Shown here: in pieces, positions 56,309-64,000 of the stretch
How the letters are laid out: every line of letters begins with the position of its first letter
How positions within the stretch are numbered: position 1 is the stretch's first letter
NCBI GenBank assembly: GCA_022457065.1
Contig: JAJGBQ010000009.1
Span: forward strand, 186,001-250,000
Source of the DNA: Curvularia sp. ZM96
Lineage: Eukaryota > Ascomycota > Dothideomycetes > Pleosporales > Pleosporaceae
Length of the DNA stretch: 64,000 bases
Reading direction: 5' to 3'
The notes under the pieces: model-generated
Databases searched by the model: none
What the model saw: the letters and a program-made list of their open reading frames with translations, nothing else
Told to the model about the DNA's origin: nothing
Translations under genes and position numbers: made by a program

Positions 56309-57254
56309 TCATGCCCAGCCTAGCTCTTTGCTCTTTGCATCCAAGATTCCCAACGCTAAACCGTTGAACCGCATCAACAGTGCCCTGACCCCGGGTTTCC
56401 GGATCAACTGCATGCTCGAGGCAATGGTTTGGCTTACGCAACATCTAAGACCGTTGTCTTTTTCGGGTGTGGTCGAGAAAGCGTGACGAGCCGCGATAGG
56501 GAAAGCTGGGGTATCCCAGAAATGCTTGCAGCCTCTGCTGAATTTCTCCTTACTTAGCTCCTTCAGACCTACAACCTCGTACTTGTCGGCCAGTTCGTAC
56601 ATTTTGGCGTGCGTTAGAAGTTGTGACGAAGGTCCAATGAGGCTTGGTATAACGCAAGTCTCACAAGAGAATTCTCTACACGTGTACCTACAGTCAGTAC
56701 TACACCGGTGGTGTGGACAGAGTTGACCATATTTGCAGGTATAGCCGTCAAAGCCCATTCCTTGACAGGTATGAGGAAAAGAGAGGCTTTTTGACGCTGT
56801 ATCCCAATGCTTAACCGGTGTGACAACAGCGAGCGTCGTGGTCTGCGGCGCAGTGGGAGGTAGGACTGGATCGTATTCGCCCTCGTACAAGTATTGCACT
56901 AGAAGTTTTACTATTTCTGGATCGTCTTCAGGCAGGTCAATTTGATCAGTTTGCGTTTCCTTGGTCATATCAGTCGAGCTATCTCTACAACCAGCATTTG
57001 GAGGTCTGCACCTGTCCACCGAATTTGATCGCACGCGCGAAGAAGCCAGCTCGACCACAAACAATGACTTTATGGACTCTGTGCGTATCACGTCCGCACT
57101 TAATGTTGAGATCAGAGTAGGCACCGGATGCCAAGAAACTGCATGGTGGTGAGTAAAAGCGGGGGGTGATGAAAGCGATAGAGCATAAAGAGAGAAGGCA
57201 CCTTTTCAATGAATCCAGCACCTGCTGTTGCGAGGTAGATGCCATAGTATTCAT
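56309..57254 (-). CDS. BTB/POZ protein with a Cys-rich insertion
   Basis: Three exons (57254-57202, 57138-57012, 56959-56309) splice in frame to 276 residues. The BTB part spans exons 1-3: SFLASGAYSDLNIKCG, HRVHKVIVCGRAGFFARAI, then IDLPEDDPEIVKLLVQYLYE. Between the domain core and the C-terminal helices (YELADKYEVVGLKELSKEKF) lies a 40-residue insert with eleven Cys (GYTCKYGQLCPHHRCSTDC, YTCREFSCETC), probably a zinc-binding module. This is a usual fungal BTB adaptor family; the insert is less usual. Splice donors are GTGCCT and GTGCAG. A downstream ATG at 57245 could serve instead of 57254. Confidence 0.78.
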
Positions 57255-58027
57255 AGAGAACAAACAACAGGAGAACTGGAAGAAGAAGACTACCGTTTAC
57301 ACTTCAACAGTCAGTCACGCGATTCGGCAAGCGTAGCCAATGTTGAAATGCACGCGCAAGAACACTCACAGGCCTGCGGTTGCAGCATTTGGCTTTTTGT
57401 GAGGCTAGATGTTAGCACAAGCACGGCCCAGTTTGAAGCAAGCGAGCAAACCAGCTATCGAGAAAACGGAATGAGGGTTGAGTAGATATGGCCATGTAGC
57501 TCTAGAGTTGCGCTGCGAGTTGCGCTTAGGGCTTAGCTAATCCTAAGCGCAACCCTAGGTCAGCACGAGCCACATCTACGAACACCAACCCTCCAGTATA
57601 CGCTTTTAGATAACTTACGCCGTCTATATCGCAGCACGACAAGAAGCAGCTTGTTCGATACGCATAACCTTTTTGCACCACTGGCACAAGTTGCACGAAT
57701 TTCTAACATAATTCTGGCTCTTATCAAGCGCTCCTCTGACTCCGCAGAGCCCTAACGCTAAGCCTAACAAGGTTTAGTTTTGGAATGGGGGAGCATTCCA
57801 GAACCGAATACCTGAGTAGGTCACGTGAAGGAGTGTCCTCACATCCTTAGCGTGCTTTCCTGTGCTTGGCGTGAAGCCAGTCACGTGATCGTCGCCCCGC
57901 GGCGATCGCTTACCTGCTGACACCCTGAGGGTTTCCCACCACTCGTGGTCAGCATCAAGGGGGTGATCCTTTTGGTCTTGTTGCTTGTAAAACTTCTGTC
58001 CACAACAGGTTCTGTACATAACATGCT
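57255..58027. other. Intergenic region with repeat F
   Basis: A copy of repeat F (about 57515-57600) is present. A minus-strand open frame at 57774-58019 (CGQKFYKQQDQKDHPLD) is probably part of the transposon debris that continues to 58262. Confidence 0.45.
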
Positions 58028-58262
58028 TTTACTTGAGCCTGTCTTCCATGAGCACGCCTAGTATCTTAATGTGGTCCTCGGGCGAAACACTCTGCCCCTT
58101 TATCACAAAGGGCTCAGTGGCACTCTTATACGCCTCGCGAGTAAAGTGGATAACGGCCGTCTTTTCTGCTTCAAACGTCGCTCCACTGATTTTACTTTTG
58201 GGAATGCTAGGCGACGCTCTAGGTATAGTAGTTTTACCCTCGCCCTAATATCCTAGATAATA
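58028..58262 (-). pseudogene. Tad1-like LINE reverse transcriptase fragment
   Basis: The minus-strand frame reads SGATFEAEKTAVIHFTREA, then FVIKGQSVSPEDHIKILGVL and MEDRLK. This is the conserved region after the reverse transcriptase palm of fungal Tad1-type LINEs (typically S-G-A-x-F---KT--IHF ... K-Y-L-G-V--D--L). Only about 75 codons remain and a stop follows. Confidence 0.7.
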
Positions 58263-58500
58263 GCCTAGGTGGTGATGAGAAAATTTCTCCGTCGTAGATG
58301 GATCAGCAAAATTCGCGATGAGAAGTCAGCGCATTCAGCCCCTCTTTGTCAGCTGTAAGAAATGTTTGCGTGACTTCCCTCTCAGTCAGTAATGTGACTT
58401 TTGCTTCTGGTACTCTCTATTAGTCTTTTCCCTGTTATTATAACAACGAGAGGAAAACCTGCATGTATCTGTTGTTACAAAAACATCAAGGCTTCTCAAA

Positions 58501-59473
58501 ATGCCGCCTAATATGAAGCGTTACGAGGGTTGTACTTTCCGTCGTCGATACGTGGGTGCATTTCTTTTATTGCTGGCTTCCATATTGATTGGTATGTCTC
58601 CATTGTTCATTGCTTCAGTCCACAGCTCTTAATCACCCCATTGCAGGTCTGGTCGCGAGCACCGACGGCCCTGAACCGTCCGTTGAAGCCTACTATAGCT
58701 CACTCGAATCACGTCTCGGATACTGGCTCCTCCTCGGAAATGTAAGGCATTGTGGATTGTATGCGAAAGGACAGCTGTCACCCTTTCCCATATCCAAAGC
58801 TCAGCGAGCTATGGAGGATAAATTGTACAGGAGGTTGGGCCTAAAGCCAGGTGATCGAGTCCTCGATGCTGGTGCCGGCTCGGGGTACGTCGCTATGACC
58901 ATGGCGAGACGCGGCCTCGATGTACAGGCTATCGACATCACGCCGCACCACATCGCTGATGCAAAGAAGAATATTGAGAAATACGGCCTACAGGACAGGA
59001 TCAGAGTCGACTATGCCAACTACCATAACCTGAGCCAGTTTCCCGATGCATCGTTTGATGGAATTTACACCATGGAGACTTTTGTCCATGCGGATGACCC
59101 AATCCGAGTTCTCAACAATTTCAAGCGGCTCCTTAAGACAGGCGGTGTCCTGGTTCTACACGAAGCTGATATCAGTCGTGATTCGGGAAAACTGCATGAT
59201 GTGTTGCGACTTTCTCACTGTCAAAACACACTTCCAGAGGGTGCTTACGAAGAGCTCGTGAAAACGGCAGGATTCAAAGACTTTTCCCTCGAAGACCTGA
59301 CTGATGAGGTGCTGCCTATGTGGAGACTCTTTGGTGTGTTATGCTACGTGCCCTACCAGATATTCAAACTATTTAGGATACAAGACCGTTTCATCAATGT
59401 CATGGCTGGCGCGGACACGTGGTTGAATTGGGGAGATAGACGCTACATTTCAGTAAGAGCCGTGAAACCCTGA
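58501..59473 (+). CDS. Membrane-anchored ERG6/UbiE-type SAM methyltransferase
   Basis: Two exons (58501-58591, 58647-59473; donor GTATGT, acceptor TTGCAG) give 305 residues. Exon 1 encodes basic residues and a hydrophobic segment (FLLLLASILIG), a signal anchor. The class I methyltransferase core is complete: motif I VLDAGAGSGYVAMTMA, motif II-like VQAIDITPHHIADAKKN, motif III DASFDGIYTMETFVHADDP and GGVLVLHEAD. The N-terminal NVRHCGLYAKGQL segment resembles sterol and small-molecule methyltransferases. It likely methylates a small lipid or secondary metabolite at a membrane. No biosynthetic core gene is visible nearby. Confidence 0.82.
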
Positions 59474-60480
59474 CGCGCTGTACTGATACCCCGGCACTTG
59501 CCTCACCCGTTTCTTGAAATGAGAAAGTGCAGCCGTGCATACACGCTAATGCTGGAATATCAATGTTTGACTTGATCGATATAAATATTGAATGTATATT
59601 ACCTGTTGTGTATAGTTCGAAACTTGTCTGGCACCTAAAGAAATACAAGATTTCTGGTCAATTGACTAATGAGCCGATTGTTCTTGTGGATCTTTGTAGC
59701 AAGATGCATCACGATATCCAAAGTCGCAGTATACTATTAGAGTATTAGTGTTTGGGGACTATGCTGACTCTATAGATACTAGTTGTCAATGCACTAATGC
59801 AGACCCATAATTCGTGGTGGGACGTATACTAACTTTTGCCCTTGCCACACTGGGAGTTTTCCTCGTGTTTCTTGCTCTGCACAGCGAAACTCCCGGAATT
59901 CGCGGTCTCAATGACTGAGTAGTGCCAAACCCCAAGATAATCATCTTTCGCGCTTGCGCTGCTTTTGCAGACACCCGAATATATGATAGCGATGTAAAAT
60001 GGCGTTTGCACAGGGGTCAACTAGTAAAGCGGGGACAAACTGCCTTGAGGAAAGGGATAGACAAAGGATGGCTGTAGCGCTTTCAGCCACGTGGGATTGG
60101 ATAGCCTCCATCCTCGCAGCCCACCGCAATCGCCACCCTAACTGTATGATCATAAAAAGTGCTTTATTAAATACGTGTGCGTTTTTTGCATCTCTAAGAG
60201 AAGTTGCATCTATTTTGAAGATCGTTTGGATGGTATTTGGTACTGTGAACTGGTCGGTGGATGGGCAGGGGTAAAACGCGCTACCCGACTGTAATTCCCT
60301 TTCGACCATAATTTCGTTTGGCATAATGTGTAGGTTTGGATTACGAACACCAACTCTCCACCATATTTCATCTAATAACACGCGCTAGTTAGCTATATCT
60401 AACCCACTTCTGTTAAATCGCTGCGAGAACTACATTCACTGCCGGAATCACCAGTATCCATAATTAACCGCTTCCACGGC
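59474..60480. other. Intergenic region with family C, copy 3
   Basis: No intact gene. Family C (60160-60340) reads MPNEIMVERELQSGSAFYPC, then TDQFTVPNTIQTIFKIDATS on the minus strand. Confidence 0.5.
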
Positions 60481-62848
60481 TTAGTGCCACAGCTTTCGTC
60501 GATGATGGTACGTTGAGAAATGTACGGTGTCCTCCGACACATGCGGGTCTATTTCGATCATCTCCAGTTTCCCAGCCTGAGAGAAAAAGAAAATATACGC
60601 TGTCTCGTAGCAAGAGTGCAGACAAGAGAAATGTAAACGGAAATGGCTCCCAGGCAACGTCTGGCAGATTCGTAGGTATTCCACCCATCGTGACTCATTT
60701 TCTTTACCTTGCCAGCACATGTTCAAGAATCCTCCAGCGGTTCGAAACACAATTGGCGGAGTTGCCCGTTCAGGGTGATCTGGCGCCATAGAAAAGTCCG
60801 GACACAACGCACCCTCTTGTTCAGAATTCGCCCAAGGAGATTCCTGCCATGCAGACGATTGCGGATTTTCCACGCCTGGGATTCCTTGGTCATAATATTG
60901 CTGACTGAACCCGTCGATACCTCTGACCAGTCTTCCCTGAGATGATAGGTAATAAAGTACTACCCTTTCATGGCAACCCTGAGTATCGCAGTACTTCGTG
61001 AACTTTCCTGATATAGGTGTGCCAATCCAGGCCTTTTGCAAAGGGAAAGACTCTCTGGTATGCAAATTGAAGGGTCCTTCCCATTTGTCTTCATTCATCT
61101 CTTCATCCTCACTCAGCTCAATGCTGAGTATGTCTCCCTTCGAATCTTGGAAATAAACGCGCAAACCAAGGGATAAGAGTGCTGAGTTCTGATGAACTTT
61201 GATCTTGCTTTGCTGCAGATGCCCCTTAGACCATCTGCCCTGCTGAACAGAGTAGACCATGTCTCGAAGATGGTACTTCGCATCTGCAAAGAATACGTAG
61301 ATCTGAATTATTGATGAGAATAACTTCACTACCGAGTAAGTTACTTACCTTTGAGTCTTTAACTCTACCCAACCCTATGGCTAGCGGCGTTCCAGGAGCT
61401 ACTTGGCTGCTCACTACGGGAGTTTCCGCAAAGGAGTTGAGAATCCCGAGGGTGACCAGTACGAGATGATTCAACGAATTTTGGAATAGCAAGAGAGTTA
61501 CATTGCCCTTTGTCTCATCTAGAGTCTCAATGGCGAGTTGACTTTGAGGGTGTGGTGATCTTGAAAGGCTTGGGGCTGCTGGTTCAGTCAAATGACGGAT
61601 GGGATGTTGTGGGAGCTGAAAGTAGTCTGTGACCCATTCCATTCCGGGAATGTCAGGAATGATGTCCAATAGCATGGTTGGCTTAGATCGCTTCATTATG
61701 TTAATAAAATACCAAACCATATTAAAGCCACTTACGCGTATGATACGCCATGTCGTCACATCTTTTAACTCTTCGATCCATTCTTGGAGACTGACACAAA
61801 GGTTCAGAAAAGGTTGCAACATGATGGGGCCTAAACTCACTTGGAATTGGGATCTCTACCGCCAAATTTTACCCAAAGGCCAGCTTTGGTGGCGGTTCGA
61901 GAGATGCTGAACGAATCCTGGGACAAGCCTTCCTCTGAATGTGCTGATGTTTTCATGTCCAAGTCATAGAGCCATCATCCAGACTGAAACTTCGCCTCCC
62001 CAGAGGCAATTTTGCTGCCCTCTTTCCGATAGCTTTCCCCTTCACCCACACGTTCGAGGCTTCTACTAGAGTATATGGCTCCGCTGAATGTTACGATCGG
62101 ACAAACCAACCAACCAACCTAATAGTCAAAACCAATAAGTTCGGTTAGTAAGCTGTAGCGAGTCATTGAACGTACCAAATTCCTCATGAAACAGCCTCCA
62201 CTGGTTTAGGTCATTTGGGAAATTTCTCAGTTTCTCCAGTCTGGCCTTGCATTCTGGAGTCAAGTCAAGGGCAGCCGCACCAAGCTTAGCTATCATTTTA
62301 GGACACTATGTTCCAATCAGAATAGGTCAATGCGATATCAGTTATATTACCTGATAAGTATAACTCCTACTCTGAGATAACTTCTTTCTCTGATGACGTG
62401 CCTTCGACTGTGCATTTCGGACATAGTCAGACGTGATGCCTATTTTGGCCATCTTCCAAGCATCGTACTTCCTAGATCCAAATTATTAGCTTCGTGGTCA
62501 AGAGAATACTTAGTAGGTACATTTACAGTGATCCGGCAGCATCAGCCGCATTGATGTGACTACTAGATCCAATGGCTTGGAGAAAGCTGCTCATGCCCTG
62601 CACGTGCTGCTCATCTATTACTTCCGGAAGTTCGATGCATGGGTATTTTCCCTGCCGCAACTGAAATGCTGCTAAGGTTATTGTTGCAAGCTCAAGGAGT
62701 GGAATCGTATTCCAGAACACGTACTTTGAGATCGAGCTCGTTCGACATCCCCATCTGAGTCGATCACCCAGGCGTTGAGAGCTCCGGCATCCTGGGAATG
62801 CGGCCAATAATCTTTAGCCTCGAGCCGACAACCGCATGATGAAGACAT
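60481..62848 (-). pseudogene. MACPF-like protein fused to a lectin-like C-terminal domain, probably broken
   Basis: Eight exons can be traced on the minus strand from ATG 62848 to the stop at 60481 (boundaries 62725, 62668-62527, 62471-62351, 62305-62176, 62118-61841, 61790-61736, 61690-61349, 61302). The N-terminal half matches fungal MACPF-like (membrane attack complex/perforin) proteins: AKIGITSDYVRNAQSKA, SRSYTYQCPKM, LTPECKARLEKLRN and TTWRII. The C-terminal 280 residues resemble a six-bladed fucose-lectin-type propeller (IYVFFADAKYHLRDMVYS, VYFQDSKGDILSIEL). Exon 5 opens inside a GGTT tetranucleotide run (62105-62120) and its phase does not match exon 4. An in-frame TGA lies at 61975-61977. 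These two breaks suggest a pseudogene. Members of this type are pore-forming or adhesion proteins; function here is unproven. Confidence 0.6.
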
Positions 62849-63149
62849 TTTGGATACGGCACATCGAATTGATGATGGAATTTAGTGTGTGAAAGATGGA
62901 AGCCTGGCGAGACGGCTCGAGCAGCTTACCCCGCTTATGGGGTTTGGCCAGTCAGAAAAATCTCTTGTATCTGACTGGATCGCCTAACTTCTGTACGACA
63001 GTGTAATGTAAGCATGCAAAATATCATCATGTTATTTGTGAGGCTAACTTGGGTCTCATAGTGCACGTCACCATGGCTGAAGGCATGCATCCGCTGAGAG
63101 GCTTAGCCCCCTCATCGCAAAACAAGAAAGCGGTCATCAAGATACTCAG
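62849..63149. other. Spacer with dispersed repeat D
   Basis: 63040-63140 carries repeat D (CATGGCTGAAGGCATGC, CCGCTGAGAGG, GAAAGCGG), related to 23930-24060. Confidence 0.5.
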
Positions 63150-63420
63150 TACACTCCCATGCAGTTGCAGCTTCCGGTTTCTGTAAGCAGACGACCTTTA
63201 ATCCCACGCTAAGCCTCTATCGCTTAGTAGTAATCTTACCCAGATAGTACTAGTTTGCCATGGGTCGATCTGCTTTCAGACGCTCAGACCAATCAATGTG
63301 TCATATCTATAGAGCCTAAGACTTTTCCAGATAAGCGTATGCCAGGCGGATCCATGTCCCGCGTGGGATGACAAGTAAGCCGCGTGTGCAAAGCGGAAGC
63401 TGCAAATGCATGAGAGTGTA
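63150..63420. repeat. MITE family B, complete copy
   Basis: A 271-bp unit with imperfect inverted ends TACACTCCCATGCAGTTGC and GCAAATGCATGAGAGTGTA and a second inner inverted pair ATCCCACGC / GCGTGGGAT. It is the reference copy for the split element at 45163-46164. Confidence 0.8.
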
Positions 63421-63599
63421 TATAGTGTAAGGGCATGATCTGAACATAATCAACTAAGACTACAAATCGAGATACCAAGTAAGCACCTAGTTAGCCACGG
63501 CCGATAACAGCAAAGTTCATCACTATTCTCTATAACCGTAAGCTAGTCAAACGAAACGTCTGACTGCTGTGTGATGACCCTGAAATGCTAGCACTCCTG

Positions 63600-64000
63600 A
63601 TTACGCTTACAGCCAGTAAGCAAGACGAAGGATGAGACTCGAAACGCTACTCCGCAATCCTTCCAACCATGCTATGTATAGTATGTAGCAAGGACAAAGA
63701 TAACGCTGTGTTTAAGATGACTGATTACACACACACACACACAATTTATTTGCGCCCGGCGGCCGAGCCGAAAGGGCTACTAACGCTAGTCTACCTTTAC
63801 ACTTCCTATGCTACGTCTTGGTCTCCTTAGCCCATATGTCTTCCTTGGCCTACTTCTTTATATAGCTTATCATCTAAGTCAAAGCCCTTACTCGATACCT
63901 TGGCACGCTTCTTCTCTATCTACTATTATTCTTCATCAGGTGCTCGTGGTTTAGTATTGCTAGTGGCAGAGTGGCTTAAAGTTGGCTTCTCCAAGAGATT
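63600..64000. other. Repeat G copy, CA microsatellite and decayed transposon-like end
   Basis: Repeat G is at about 63630-63670 (CGCAATCCTTCCAACCATGC). A CA run lies at 63730-63744. The last 250 bp, on the minus strand, read IEKKRAK and GFDLDDKLYKE interrupted by clustered TAA/TAG codons. This looks like a heavily mutated coding remnant cut by the window end. Confidence 0.4.

Noticed and set aside
1..64000. tRNA or rRNA genes and CRISPR arrays
   Set aside because: None seen. The only tRNA-like stretch (52294-52308) is the Copia primer site, and the short tandem repeats lack spacer structure.

Overview
The window reads as nuclear DNA of a filamentous ascomycete. Genes carry short introns of about 40-60 bp with GTRNGT-type donors and CTRAY branch points. 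The protein families are typical of Pezizomycotina (MYND-DUF4470, DUF6606/DUF3638/DUF3645, BTB proteins, RBR ligases), and there are Fot1/pogo, Copia and LINE elements plus several MITE-like families. Several genes are broken by single stops or frameshifts. Together this suggests an accessory, repeat-rich region, perhaps in the Dothideomycetes/Pleosporales; that placement is inference.

Layout. 0-1 kb: tandem MITE copies. 1.1-4.8 kb: a nucleotide-chemistry cluster. It holds a CYTH triphosphatase-like gene (broken), a UMP-CMP-kinase-like gene with three introns, a full-length viperin (radical SAM) gene read divergently from the kinase, and a NadR/AAA_28-type P-loop kinase. 5-9.5 kb: an FtsJ-like RNA methyltransferase pseudogene and a degenerate RNase III-domain gene. 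10-21.6 kb: two RBR E3 ligase genes, a small zinc protein and a MYND-DUF4470 gene. 22.3-23.6 kb: an inverted second copy of the FtsJ segment. 24.4-34.4 kb: a giant DUF6606/DUF3638/DUF3645 ATPase-like gene interrupted by one TAA. 35.6-39.5 kb: an orphan protein with a duplicated domain and a MYND protein. 39.7-42.4 kb: a decayed Fot1/pogo transposase and a stand-alone RNase H. 43-47 kb: repeats, including a retroposon nested in a MITE. 47.0-52.4 kb: an intact Copia element with identical LTRs, a 5-bp target duplication and a half-tRNA primer site. 53-59.5 kb: BTB genes, an orphan ORF, a LINE relic and a membrane-anchored SAM methyltransferase. 60.5-62.8 kb: a MACPF-like gene fused to a lectin-like C-terminus, apparently broken. 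63-64 kb: repeats.

How it may work together. Viperin converts CTP to the chain terminator ddhCTP. A UMP-CMP kinase would feed CTP supply, and the two flanking phosphate-handling enzymes (CYTH, P-loop kinase) fit the same nucleotide economy. The neighbouring FtsJ-like methyltransferase and RNase III-like proteins act on RNA in their families. RBR ligases, the giant DUF3638 protein and the MACPF protein are of kinds often found in immunity or conflict loci. I infer an eroding fungal antiviral or defence island; the head-to-head kinase-viperin pair is the strongest part of that case.
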